Positions 34,281 through 42,970 of a stretch of 64,000 nt of DNA are shown one piece after another (the stretch's first letter is position 1; each line of letters opens with the position of its first letter). The notes beneath the pieces were generated by a model. It searched no databases, had not been told where the DNA came from, and was given only the letters and a program-made list of their open reading frames with translations. The position numbers and the translations under genes were made by a program. Origin of the DNA: an uncultured Bacteroidales bacterium. Its GTDB lineage: Bacteria > Bacteroidota > Bacteroidia > Bacteroidales > F082. Location: contig CAJOIF010000001.1 of NCBI GenBank assembly GCA_905234765.1, forward strand, positions 62,001 to 126,000. Reading direction: 5' to 3'.

Positions 34281-36836
34281 ATGAAACACTCAAGATTCTA
34301 TTGCATCGCCATCGCCCTGCTGATGGCTTCCACTCCGATGTTGGCCGGAACCGTCAGTATGCAGCGCGCCAAGGCTTTGGGCGAGAAGTTCGTCGAGGCC
34401 AACTTCAAGAATGACAACCCGTTGGAATGGGTCTACACCGCCGTCACCGAAAACGGTCGGCCCTCGTTCCATGTCTTCAACGGTACTGCGGGCGGTTTCG
34501 TCATCGTTTCCGCCTGCGACCTCACCAGCCCTATCCTCGGCTATGCCGAGACAGGCCGTTTCGATGCGGAAAACATCCCCGATGGGCTGTCCTATTTCCT
34601 CAACGGCTACGGCCAATCCATTGATTATGCGGAAGAAAGACTAAAAAAAACCGACTTCGTCATCGCGCAGGAATGGGCCAACCTTGAGCGTTTTGGCAAA
34701 ACGAAAACCGAAAAATACGGAGCAGTGGAGCCGCTCGTCTCCACCCGTTGGCACCAAAACTGCTACTATAATGCAAGTTGCCCCAAAGACGATGAAGGCC
34801 CTTGCGAAAGAGCCTACGTCGGCTGCGTAGCCACTGCCATGGGACAGGTAATGAAATACTGGAGCTATCCCGCCCAAGGCTCGGGGTCACATTCCTACAC
34901 CTGCCAGCCCTACGGCGAGTTGTACGTCGACTTCAGCCAGGCGGTCTATCGCTGGGACGAGATGCCCGATGCTTTGACCGCACCTCATCCCGACTTGGCC
35001 CTTCTCCTGTACCATTGCGGCGTGAGTGTCAACATGATGTATAGTGCCTATGCCAGTGGCGCTTTCCTGCAGGACGTCTCTCCAGCATTGAGCACCTATT
35101 TCAGCTATGCCCCTTCGCAATGCCTGATGCGCGAGGACTATTCCCACGACGCATGGGTGGCCATGATGCGCGAGGCCTTGGATTCGGAAGTGCCTATCTT
35201 GTATGCAGGGCAAAATACTGACGGAGGTCATGCCTTTGTTTGCGACGGCTACGATGCCAACGGCCTGTTCCACTTCAACTGGTGCTGGGGCGGACAATAT
35301 GACGGCTATTTCAGCATCGACAACCTTCAGGTCGGCATCCAAAACTGGAACACATATCAGAAGATGGTGGCCAACGCAAGGCCGCTGCCCGTCTATAACG
35401 AAACGCCCAAGGCTCCCACCAATTTCACGGTCGAGCCGCTCTCCGATGAATCTTACACTTGCAACATCCATTGGACAAATCCTGATAAGACATTAAGCAA
35501 CAGCAACTTATCTAACCTCATCCAAATCGTCGTCAAGCGCAACGGGCAGGTAGTCTTTACCGAGGATAACGTCATGCCTGGAGCGACCATGAACATCACC
35601 GACGAAGTGCCGCACTACGGGCTTTTCGACTATCAGGTATATGCCGTCAACAATGGCATCCACGGCTTGATTGCCGCGCAATACGGGGTATGCTTCGGGC
35701 CGAGTTGCACTTGGACGATAGAAGCTGGCACTTCGTCGCCCAACGGATGGGAAGAAGCTGCCATTCAAGTAATTAACAATGCCTCACAGGTGTATGGAAG
35801 CGTTTCGGCCACTTCATCTTCCGCGACATTCCAAGTGGATGTGCCATTGGGCAATGTTTCTTTCGCTTGGGAGAAGGGAAACAGCACTATCAATGACGTA
35901 TCATTCACCATTAGAGACGCTGAAAATCAATCGGTTTACACCTATTCCGGTTCCATCAACGATTTGCCCGAGGGCGTTTTCCTGCAAACCAACAATAGCT
36001 GCGGCAACGGATCGGACTGCGGTACGCCCTCCGACCTTCATGCCGAAGTCTTCAATGACTATGATGTCGTTTTGGCTTGGGAACCCGCAGCGGACGTTTC
36101 CGACTACAACGTGTATCGAGACGGCGTGTTGCTGCATACCGTACACGGCCACCTCACCGAGTTCGTCGACGAGGAACCGAATCATGGCGGTAACTGCTAC
36201 TACGTGACGGCCTTCTGCGCCTCGGGCGAGAGCGACCCGACCAACGAAGTCTGCGTCAGCGTAGGCGACGACTGCCAACCCGCCACCAACCTTTGGTATG
36301 AGATGACCAGCAGCAACAAGGTGAAACTGACTTGGGGAACGCCCCAACCCAACGCGGGCTTGTCGGGATATTACATCTACCGCACCAAGGAAGCCGACAT
36401 GAACTGGCAGAAAATCAAGACTTTGAACGCCAGTGCCACGTCCTATACTGACAACAGCCCATTGGAGGACGAGACCTTTTATCTCTACAAAGTGGTGGCC
36501 TATTACCAAGCCATCGACTGCTACTCGGCACCGGCACGCTCGAAGTACAACGAATACGAGTATTTCGTGAGGGTGTATTGGTCAGTTGACGGAGTGGACG
36601 AAACAGGAAAAGACAAGTTGGAGGTTTATCCCAACCCTGCCTCGGAAACGGTGCATATTGAAGGAATTGAACCGTCTGACATTCAGATGTATAACACCTT
36701 CGGCCAATTGGTAAAGACCGCACAAGGCACAAATGAAATCCCCGTTGCAGACTTGCCCGAAGGGGTTTACCTGCTGCGCATCACCGATGTCGAGGGGAGA
36801 AACCACATTTCAAAAGTAGCTGTTAGAAAACAGTGA
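34281..36836 (+). CDS. T9SS-secreted C10 (streptopain/interpain-like) cysteine protease
   Basis: The 851-residue protein has a signal peptide and a Spi-like propeptide (~25-130, AGGFVIVSACDLTSPILGYA) that keeps the enzyme inactive until cleaved. The catalytic domain has Cys182 in AYVGCVATAMGQVMKYW and His316 in DGGHAFVCDGYD, followed by FHFNWCWGGQYDGYF, as in SpeB and interpain. Two or more fibronectin-like domains follow (PTNFTVEPLS, PSDLHAEVFNDYDVVLAWEP, KVKLTWGTPQPNAGLSGYYI). The T9SS sorting domain is LEVYPNPASETVHIE...KVAVRKQ. It likely degrades host or dietary proteins outside the cell. Confidence 0.92.
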   Translation: MKHSRFYCIAIALLMASTPMLAGTVSMQRAKALGEKFVEANFKNDNPLEWVYTAVTENGRPSFHVFNGTAGGFVIVSACDLTSPILGYAETGRFDAENIPDGLSYFLNGYGQSIDYAEERLKKTDFVIAQEWANLERFGKTKTEKYGAVEPLVSTRWHQNCYYNASCPKDDEGPCERAYVGCVATAMGQVMKYWSYPAQGSGSHSYTCQPYGELYVDFSQAVYRWDEMPDALTAPHPDLALLLYHCGVSVNMMYSAYASGAFLQDVSPALSTYFSYAPSQCLMREDYSHDAWVAMMREALDSEVPILYAGQNTDGGHAFVCDGYDANGLFHFNWCWGGQYDGYFSIDNLQVGIQNWNTYQKMVANARPLPVYNETPKAPTNFTVEPLSDESYTCNIHWTNPDKTLSNSNLSNLIQIVVKRNGQVVFTEDNVMPGATMNITDEVPHYGLFDYQVYAVNNGIHGLIAAQYGVCFGPSCTWTIEAGTSSPNGWEEAAIQVINNASQVYGSVSATSSSATFQVDVPLGNVSFAWEKGNSTINDVSFTIRDAENQSVYTYSGSINDLPEGVFLQTNNSCGNGSDCGTPSDLHAEVFNDYDVVLAWEPAADVSDYNVYRDGVLLHTVHGHLTEFVDEEPNHGGNCYYVTAFCASGESDPTNEVCVSVGDDCQPATNLWYEMTSSNKVKLTWGTPQPNAGLSGYYIYRTKEADMNWQKIKTLNASATSYTDNSPLEDETFYLYKVVAYYQAIDCYSAPARSKYNEYEYFVRVYWSVDGVDETGKDKLEVYPNPASETVHIEGIEPSDIQMYNTFGQLVKTAQGTNEIPVADLPEGVYLLRITDVEGRNHISKVAVRKQ

Positions 36837-36852
36837 TTCCCTTTCAAGGAAA

Positions 36853-36920
36853 CCATCAAAGCCATCGAAAGCTTAACCGACCCAGGAGACAGTTGGTGCT
36901 TTTGATGGCTTTTTTCGCTT
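36853..36920 (+). terminator. Hairpin terminator after the C10 protease
   Basis: The stem CCATCAAAGC (36853) and GCTTTTGATGG (36898-36908) is followed by CTTTTTTCGCTTTT. It separates the accessory region from the ftsX operon. Confidence 0.7.
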
Positions 36921-36948
36921 TTCTCCACGCCCTTTCAAATAAATCCCC

Positions 36949-36956
36949 TATCTTTG
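36949..36956 (+). promoter_or_regulatory. Promoter -7 element (TATCTTTG) of the ftsX operon
   Basis: It ends 12 nt before the ATG at 36969, which rules out the longer ftsX frame starting at 36954. Confidence 0.65.
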
Positions 36957-36968
36957 CCGTTTCAATTC

Positions 36969-37853
36969 ATGAGAATGTCAGCAATGAGTTCAAGCAAACG
37001 CCGCGTGGCAGGGTCCTATTTCATGTCGCTGGTGAGTATCACATTGGTACTCTTCCTGTTAGGCGTGTTTGCCCTGCTCATGATGTATGCGCAGAAACTC
37101 TCCAATCACCTCAAGGAAAACATCGGTTTTGAGATTGTGTTGAACAGCAACGTGAAGGAAGACAACATTTTGCAGCTGCAAAAAGAGCTTGAAGCCATGC
37201 CTGCCGTGAAATCCACCGATTACATCACCAAGGACGAAGCCATCCGCCGCTTGAGTGAAGACCTCGGCGAGGACTTCCTGCAATGGCTCGGCAACGAGGA
37301 AAATCCACTTCTTCCCTCCATTGACGTGCGTTTCAAAGCCGATTATGCCAACAACGACAGTATCATTGCCCTCCAAGCGCAACTGCTCAAAAACACCGAC
37401 ATCAAGGAAATCTATTACCAGAAATCGCTCGTCAATGTCATCAACCAAAATGCCAACCGCATCGGCATTGCACTGATGGTAGCCTGCCTCATCTTTTTGA
37501 TTGTCGCCATCACACTGATACGCAACACAATACGGCTCTCTATCTACGCAAAACGTTTTCTGGTGCGCAGCATGTTGCTGGTCGGAGCCACGGCATCCTA
37601 CATACGTCGTCCCTTCATCAAAAGTGGCATCTTACAAGGATTCTTTGGAGCTTTGCTGGCCGTTGTCTTCTTAGCGTTGCTGCTTTACGGTCTCAACAAA
37701 CGCCTACCAGAACTGACTTTGGTTCAAGACTATACAATTATCATCGGCATCTTTGTCGGCATCCTTTTGTTGGGCATGTTGCTCGGCGGACTCTCCACCC
37801 GTTCAGCCCTGCGGAAATACCTCCACGCCGATGTCGACCGACTATACGCATAA
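36969..37853 (+). CDS. ftsX: Cell division protein FtsX
   Basis: The 294-residue permease-like protein has the FtsX layout: one N-terminal membrane helix (SLVSITLVLFLLGVFALLMM), a periplasmic domain (~45-160) and three C-terminal helices (GIALMVACLIFLIVAITLI, FFGALLAVVFLALLLYGL, TIIIGIFVGILLLGMLLGG). FtsX works with the FtsE ATPase to control murein hydrolases through EnvC-type activators during division; a possible EnvC-like partner is encoded at 59187. ftsE is not in the window, as is usual in this phylum. It heads the operon ftsX, DUF3098, uppP, truB. Confidence 0.88.
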   Translation: MRMSAMSSSKRRVAGSYFMSLVSITLVLFLLGVFALLMMYAQKLSNHLKENIGFEIVLNSNVKEDNILQLQKELEAMPAVKSTDYITKDEAIRRLSEDLGEDFLQWLGNEENPLLPSIDVRFKADYANNDSIIALQAQLLKNTDIKEIYYQKSLVNVINQNANRIGIALMVACLIFLIVAITLIRNTIRLSIYAKRFLVRSMLLVGATASYIRRPFIKSGILQGFFGALLAVVFLALLLYGLNKRLPELTLVQDYTIIIGIFVGILLLGMLLGGLSTRSALRKYLHADVDRLYA

Positions 37854-37871
37854 AACAAAAACACAAACGAT

Positions 37872-38141
37872 ATGGCAAAAGACACAACAAAAACAAAGAC
37901 ACCCGAAGTCATTGACAACCAGAAAGTCATGCCCTTCGGCAAACAAAACTACATCATCGTATTGATAGGCCTTGTCCTGCTCGCATTGGGCTTCATCCTC
38001 ATGCTGGGCGGCGGCTCCAATGACCCCGATGTGTTCAACGAAAAAATGTTTGACTTTCAACGCATTACCTTGTCAACCATTCTGATTTTGGCTGGCTTCG
38101 TGGTTGAAATTGTCGCAATCTTTTGGAGGAATAAACAATAA
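37872..38141 (+). CDS. DUF3098 membrane protein
   Basis: The 89-residue protein has two membrane helices (YIIVLIGLVLLALGFILML and TLSTILILAGFVVEIVAIFW). The position between ftsX and uppP and the segment MPFGKQNYI are typical of DUF3098 in Bacteroidota. The gene starts 18 bp after ftsX. The function is unknown; the context suggests envelope or division work. Confidence 0.85.
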   Translation: MAKDTTKTKTPEVIDNQKVMPFGKQNYIIVLIGLVLLALGFILMLGGGSNDPDVFNEKMFDFQRITLSTILILAGFVVEIVAIFWRNKQ

Positions 38142-38224
38142 GACACGAGACACGAGACACGAGACAATCCTTCGACAAGCTCAGAAACCGTTGTCCCGTG
38201 TCCCGAAGTCCCGCCTCCCGAGTC
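38142..38224. repeat. Dispersed GACACGAGAC inverted repeat, full copy, in uppP leader
   Basis: Left half GACACGAGACACGAGAC; right half GTCCCGTGTCCCGAAGTCCCG. The loop contains CCTTCGACAAGCTCAG, itself a dispersed motif. It ends 14 nt before the uppP ATG. Confidence 0.75.
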
Positions 38225-38238
38225 GAAAATAATAAATT

Positions 38239-39072
38239 ATGAACTGGATACAAGCATTAATTCTCGGTATCTTCCAAGGCCTGACGGAGTACTTGCCCGT
38301 CAGTAGCAGCGGCCATCTGGCCATCGGTCAAGCACTCTTCGGCCTCGAAGACGGCGAATCGAACCTCACTTTTACGGTGTTGCTCCACGTGGCCACCGTG
38401 CTCAGCACCTTAGTCATCCTGTGGAAGGAAATCGTCTGGATTTTCAAGGATTTGTTCACCAAACAATCCTGGAACAGCTACCAAAACCTCAACGGCGGCA
38501 CGAAATATGCCATCAACATCCTCATCTCGATGATTCCCGTGATGATTGTTGGTTTATTCTTTAAGGACAAGGTGGAAGAAGTCTTCGGGTCGGGACTGCT
38601 CGTCGTGGGCATCTGCCTGTTGATTACCGCTGCGTTATTAGCCTTCTCTTATTTTGCCAAACCGCGCCAAAAAGAAAACATCAGCGGACTTCATGCTTTC
38701 ATCATCGGCATTGCCCAGGCTTGCGCCGTCATGCCGGGTTTGTCGCGTTCGGGCAGCACCATCGCAACGGGTTTGCTCCTTGGCAACAAAAAGGAAAAAC
38801 TCGCCCAATTCTCGTTCCTGATGGTCATTCCGCCCATTTTAGGCGAGGCTTTGCTGGACGTCAAAGACATCTTTGAGGTCGGTTTTAGCCAAGCCATGAG
38901 CGGGCTTTCGCCTGTGGCAGCTATTGTTGGCTTTTTGGCGGCCTTCATCTTCGGCTGCATCGCCTGCAAGTGGATGATCAATATCGTGAAGAAAGGCAAG
39001 CTGATTTGGTTCGCCATCTATTGCGCCATTGTTGGTGTGCTGGCTATTGTTTTGCCTTATATTTTAAAATGA
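38239..39072 (+). CDS. uppP: Undecaprenyl-diphosphate phosphatase UppP (BacA)
   Basis: The 277-residue multi-span membrane protein has both BacA signatures: [14 protein letters not shown] near residue 13 (Glu and Ser/His of the active site) and [13 protein letters not shown] near residue 166. It removes a phosphate from undecaprenyl diphosphate so the lipid carrier can be reused for peptidoglycan and other envelope polymers; loss or gain changes bacitracin sensitivity. Its leader carries a full inverted repeat ending 14 nt before the ATG. Confidence 0.95.
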   Translation: MNWIQALILGIFQGLTEYLPVSSSGHLAIGQALFGLEDGESNLTFTVLLHVATVLSTLVILWKEIVWIFKDLFTKQSWNSYQNLNGGTKYAINILISMIPVMIVGLFFKDKVEEVFGSGLLVVGICLLITAALLAFSYFAKPRQKENISGLHAFIIGIAQACAVMPGLSRSGSTIATGLLLGNKKEKLAQFSFLMVIPPILGEALLDVKDIFEVGFSQAMSGLSPVAAIVGFLAAFIFGCIACKWMINIVKKGKLIWFAIYCAIVGVLAIVLPYILK

Positions 39073-39144
39073 CACGAGACTTCGAGACGCGAGACACGTG
39101 ACTTTTGGGGTGTCCCGAAGTCCCGTAGTCTCGCGTCCCGCGTC
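39071..39144. repeat. Dispersed GACACGAGAC inverted repeat, full copy, in truB leader
   Basis: It starts at the uppP stop codon and ends in CCCGCGTC 14 nt before the truB ATG. The two halves are complementary over most of their length. Confidence 0.75.
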
Positions 39145-39158
39145 AAAAAAACAACAAT

Positions 39159-39902
39159 ATGTTCCATTTTGAAGACGGCGAGGTCATCCTCATCGACAAG
39201 CCCTTGGACTGGACGTCGTTCGACACGGTCAATTTCATCCGTTCCTTGGTCAATCGCTGCTATGGCATCCGCAAACTGAAGGTTGGCCATGCGGGCACGT
39301 TGGACCCGTTGGCCACGGGCTTGCTCATCCTTTGCACCGGCAAGATGACCAAACAAATCGACAACTACCAAGCGCAGGTGAAGACCTACACAGGAACGAT
39401 TCTGCTCGGTCAGACCACCCCGACTTTCGACCTTGAAAGCGAACCCGACGCCTTTTTCCCTACGGACGGCATCACGCCCGAACAAATCGAGGCGGCAAGG
39501 CAGCAGTTCATCGGCAACCTGAAGCAATATCCGCCCAAGTATTCTGCGATTAAAATCAAGGGGAAACGCGCCTTCGACTATGCCCGCTCCGACGAGGAAA
39601 TCGAGCTGAAAGCCCGCGATGTCCGCATCGACGACTTCAAACTCAGCCTCGACCGCTTCCCCGAATTGGACTTTGAGGTCGTTTGCAGCAAAGGCACCTA
39701 CATCCGCAGCCTGGCCAACGACTTCGGCAAAGCCTTAGGCAATGGCGCCTGCTTGACTTCTTTAAGACGTACCCGAATCGGTGACTTCAAAGTTGAAGAC
39801 GCTTGGCCGTTGGAAAAGCTGAAGCAGCATATCATTGACACGGGGGATGAGTATAAGGAGTGGAAGAAAGCCGAGATGGAAAAAGCCGAAAAACAAAACT
39901 GA
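39159..39902 (+). CDS. truB: tRNA pseudouridine-55 synthase TruB
   Basis: The 247-residue enzyme has the TruB active-site motif HAGTLDPLATGLL with the catalytic Asp, the DKPLDWTSFD start, YPPKYSAIKIKG and CSKGTYIRSLANDFG. It converts U55 of the tRNA T-loop to pseudouridine. It lacks a C-terminal PUA domain, as is common for the shorter bacterial forms. It is downstream of uppP in the conserved run and has an inverted repeat in its leader. Confidence 0.95.
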   Translation: MFHFEDGEVILIDKPLDWTSFDTVNFIRSLVNRCYGIRKLKVGHAGTLDPLATGLLILCTGKMTKQIDNYQAQVKTYTGTILLGQTTPTFDLESEPDAFFPTDGITPEQIEAARQQFIGNLKQYPPKYSAIKIKGKRAFDYARSDEEIELKARDVRIDDFKLSLDRFPELDFEVVCSKGTYIRSLANDFGKALGNGACLTSLRRTRIGDFKVEDAWPLEKLKQHIIDTGDEYKEWKKAEMEKAEKQN

Positions 39903-39927
39903 AAACCAACCACTTACAAAAAATCAC

Positions 39928-39958
39928 TTGACAAAATTTCGTTTTTGTCGTATCTTTG
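39928..39958 (+). promoter_or_regulatory. Bacteroidota promoter of queA (TTG, 20 bp, TATCTTTG)
   Basis: TTG at 39928-39930 and TATCTTTG at 39951-39958 is the best consensus promoter in the window. It gives queA its own start 40 nt upstream of the ATG. Confidence 0.8.
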
Positions 39959-39998
39959 TAGTTTATTCTGGAGATAAAACAACAACAATCCTATCATA

Positions 39999-41057
39999 AT
40001 GAAACTTTCACAATTCAAATTCAACCTGCCGAGCGACTTGATTGCGCTCTACCCGTTGGAGAACCGCGACGAAGCCCGCCTGATGGTGGTCGACCGCAAG
40101 ACTGGAAAGATTGAACACCGCATTTTCAAGGACCTCATCGAATACGTGAAGGACGGTGACGTGTTCGTCATCAACAACACGAAGGTGTTCCCCGCCAAGC
40201 TCTACGGCAAGAAGGAAAAGACCGAGGCCGACATCGAAGTGCTACTGCTCCGCGAACTGGACCATGAGAGCCGCCTGTGGGATGTGCTCGTCGACCCAGC
40301 GCGCAAAATCCGTATCGGCAACAAGCTCTATTTCGGTCCCATCGACCAAGGTGAAGGCTTGGTGGCCGAGGTCATCGACAACACCACCTCGCGTGGCCGC
40401 ACCCTGCGATTCCTCTACGACGGCACTTACGACGAGTTCAAGAAAACCTTGTCGTCGCTGGGCCACACGCCCATTCCGCGTGAACTGAACCGTGACGAGC
40501 GTCCCGAAGACGCCGACGACTTCCAGACCATCTACGCCAAAGTGGAAGGCGCTGTCTCTGCTCCTACCGCTGGTATGCACTTCAGCAAAATCCTGATGAA
40601 ACGCATGGAAATCCTCGGTGCTTCTTTCGCCGAACTGACCCTACATCCTGGTATGGGTAATTTCCGTGACATCGAAGTGGAAGACCTCACCAAGCACAAA
40701 CCCGACTCCGAAGAGATGTACATCGACGAAAAGTGTTGCGAACTGGTCAACGAGGCTAATGCGCGCCACAACAACGTGTTTGCCGTGGGCACCACCTCGC
40801 TGAAGGCCCTTGAAACCGCCATGACCATCGGCGGCAAAATCAAACCCTACAAAGGCTGGACGAACAAGTTCATCTTCCCTCCTTACACTTTCTCGGTGGC
40901 CAACTGCATGATCACCAACTTCCACCTGCCTAAGTCTCCGATGATGATGGAAGTGGCGGCCTTCGTGGGTTACGACCTGTTGATGAAAGCCTACAAAGAA
41001 GCCATCGCTCAAAAGTATCGTTTCTTCACCTATGGTGACGCGATGCTGATTATTTAA
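39999..41057 (+). CDS. queA: S-adenosylmethionine:tRNA ribosyltransferase-isomerase QueA
   Basis: The 352-residue enzyme shows the QueA landmarks: [20 protein letters not shown] at the start, [52 protein letters not shown] and [20 protein letters not shown]. It transfers the ribosyl part of SAM to preQ1-modified tRNA to give epoxyqueuosine. It follows truB by 96 bp but has a separate strong promoter, so both modification genes may be expressed differently. Confidence 0.95.
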   Translation: MKLSQFKFNLPSDLIALYPLENRDEARLMVVDRKTGKIEHRIFKDLIEYVKDGDVFVINNTKVFPAKLYGKKEKTEADIEVLLLRELDHESRLWDVLVDPARKIRIGNKLYFGPIDQGEGLVAEVIDNTTSRGRTLRFLYDGTYDEFKKTLSSLGHTPIPRELNRDERPEDADDFQTIYAKVEGAVSAPTAGMHFSKILMKRMEILGASFAELTLHPGMGNFRDIEVEDLTKHKPDSEEMYIDEKCCELVNEANARHNNVFAVGTTSLKALETAMTIGGKIKPYKGWTNKFIFPPYTFSVANCMITNFHLPKSPMMMEVAAFVGYDLLMKAYKEAIAQKYRFFTYGDAMLII

Positions 41058-41092
41058 AATATGTAAACCGTTAGAATTATTATAATGAATTT

Positions 41093-41157
41093 GACACGAG
41101 ACACGGGACTTCGGGACACGGGACAAATTTTCGTCTCGCGTCTATTAGTCTCGCGTC
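41093..41157. repeat. Dispersed GACACGAGAC inverted repeat, full copy, in glyS leader
   Basis: Left half GACACGAGACACGGGAC; right half GTCTCGCGTC, and it ends 15 nt before the glyS ATG. This is the fourth copy at this distance. Confidence 0.75.
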
Positions 41158-41172
41158 ACAAATTAAACTACT

Positions 41173-42696
41173 ATGAACCAAGAAGATTTTTTCAAGAAAA
41201 TAACCGCTCATGCGAAGGAATACGGTTTCATTTTCCCTTCGAGCGAGATTTATGACGGACTGTCAGCTGTTTACGACTATGGCCAGAATGGCGTGGAGCT
41301 GAAAAAGAACATCCGCGAATACTGGTGGAAGGCCATGGTACAGATGCACGAAAACATCGTTGGCATCGATGCCGCCATCTTCATGCACCCCACCACCTGG
41401 AAGGCCTCAGGCCACGTCGATGCCTTCAACGACCCGCTCATCGACAACCGCGACAGCAAGAAACGCTACCGCGCCGATGTGCTCGTCGAGGATTACATGG
41501 CCAAGATTGAAGAGAAGATTAATAAAGAGGTGGAGAAAGCCCGCAAGCGTTTTGGCGATGCTTTCAACGAGGAGCAATTTGTGACCACCAACCCGCGTGT
41601 GTTGGAACACAAGGCCAAGATTGAGGAAATCAGTCACCGCCTGTATGGTGCGATGGAGAAGAACGACCTCGACGCTATCAAGCAACTCATCCTCGACCTG
41701 GAGATCGTTTGTCCCATCAGCGGCACCCGCAACTGGACCGACGTGCGCCAGTTCAACCTGATGTTCGCCACCAAGATGGGTAGTGTGGCCGAAGGTTCCG
41801 ATACGATTTACCTTCGTCCTGAGACAGCACAGGGTATCTTTGTCAACTACCTCAACGTGCAGAAGACAGGCCGCATGAAGATTCCATTCGGCATCGCCCA
41901 GACGGGTAAGGCCTTCCGCAATGAGATTGTGGCCCGTCAGTTCATCTTCCGCATGCGCGAGTTCGAACAGATGGAGATGCAGTTCTTTGTCCGTCCCGGC
42001 ACGGAGCTCGAATGGTTCCAACACTGGAAACAAGAACGTCTCGCCTGGCACCTCTCCTTAGGTCTGCCCGCCGAAAAATACCGCTTCCACGACCACGAGA
42101 AGCTGGCCCACTACGCCAATGCCGCCACTGACATTGAGTTCGACTTCCCCTTCGGCTTCAAGGAGCTGGAAGGCATCCACAGCCGCACCGACTTCGACCT
42201 CTCGGCCCACGCGAAATATTCGGGCAAGAAGCTCCAATACTTCGACCCCGACACCAACGAGAGCTACACGCCTTACGTCATCGAGACCTCCATTGGTTTG
42301 GACCGTATGTTCCTCGCCATGTTCAGCAACGCCTTCACCGAGGAGAAGCTGGAAGACGGCTCGGAGCGCGTGGTGCTGAAACTGCCGGCCATCCTGGCGC
42401 CTTACAAGGTGGCCGTGTTGCCGCTGGTCAAGAAAGACGGTCTGCCGGAGAAAGCCCGCGAAATCATTGACTCGCTAAAGGCCGACTTCATGTGCCAGTA
42501 CGAGGAGAAAGACTCCATCGGCAAGCGTTATCGAAGACAAGATGCCATCGGTACGCCAATGTGCGTCACCGTGGACAACGACACCTTGGTCGATAACACT
42601 GTCACCGTGCGTGACCGCGACACGATGCAACAGGTTCGCGTCCCAATCGAGAATCTCCGCAACATGATTTTCGACGAATTGAAGCCGAAGAAATGA
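41173..42696 (+). CDS. glyS: Glycyl-tRNA synthetase (alpha2 type)
   Basis: The 507-residue class II synthetase is of the single-chain dimeric type also found in eukaryotes, rather than the alpha/beta tetramer of enterobacteria. The N-terminal EYGFIFPSSEIYDGL, motif-2-like FRNEIVARQFIFRMREFEQM and motif 3 ETSIGLDRMFLAMF are present, with TYLRPETAQGIF-like IYLRPETAQGIFVNYL. The C-terminal anticodon-binding domain includes LAPYKVAVLPLVKKDGLPEK. It charges tRNA-Gly. Its leader carries an inverted repeat. Confidence 0.95.
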   Translation: MNQEDFFKKITAHAKEYGFIFPSSEIYDGLSAVYDYGQNGVELKKNIREYWWKAMVQMHENIVGIDAAIFMHPTTWKASGHVDAFNDPLIDNRDSKKRYRADVLVEDYMAKIEEKINKEVEKARKRFGDAFNEEQFVTTNPRVLEHKAKIEEISHRLYGAMEKNDLDAIKQLILDLEIVCPISGTRNWTDVRQFNLMFATKMGSVAEGSDTIYLRPETAQGIFVNYLNVQKTGRMKIPFGIAQTGKAFRNEIVARQFIFRMREFEQMEMQFFVRPGTELEWFQHWKQERLAWHLSLGLPAEKYRFHDHEKLAHYANAATDIEFDFPFGFKELEGIHSRTDFDLSAHAKYSGKKLQYFDPDTNESYTPYVIETSIGLDRMFLAMFSNAFTEEKLEDGSERVVLKLPAILAPYKVAVLPLVKKDGLPEKAREIIDSLKADFMCQYEEKDSIGKRYRRQDAIGTPMCVTVDNDTLVDNTVTVRDRDTMQQVRVPIENLRNMIFDELKPKK

Positions 42697-42709
42697 TGGT
42701 TTTGCCGTT

Positions 42710-42737
42710 GTAGAGACGTGCCATGGCACGTCTCTAC
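42710..42737. repeat. 28-bp perfect palindrome (GTAGAGACG type), intergenic
   Basis: GTAGAGACGTGCCA/TGGCACGTCTCTAC, 13 bp after glyS. It is the intergenic counterpart of the palindromes inside the T9SS domains. Confidence 0.85.
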
Positions 42738-42755
42738 ATAGACAATACCATAGAC

Positions 42756-42808
42756 AAAGATTGGATTCCGATTTTCTAACAAATTGAAATCCAATCTTTT
42801 ATTTTTTA
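42756..42808 (+). terminator. Terminator after glyS
   Basis: The 12-bp stem AAAGATTGGATT/AATCCAATCTTT is followed by TTATTTTTTA. A TATCTTTG element follows directly and may start the next transcript. Confidence 0.75.
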
Positions 42809-42970
42809 CTATCTTTGCGAGATGATAGACAAGCCCTCCTATGGGCTTGACAAGTTGTTTTTTGCTTTGAGAAATGCTATACTTTTGCCATGCAAACATC
42901 GGAACGATGTATGCGAAAGTTCATGAACAAAGTAAATAAGGTATTATCAACAGTTAAAACATCTTCTACC

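Noticed and set aside
42890..42970. Earlier start for the BNR cargo protein at 42971
   Set aside because: The extra residues would precede and mask a normal signal peptide.
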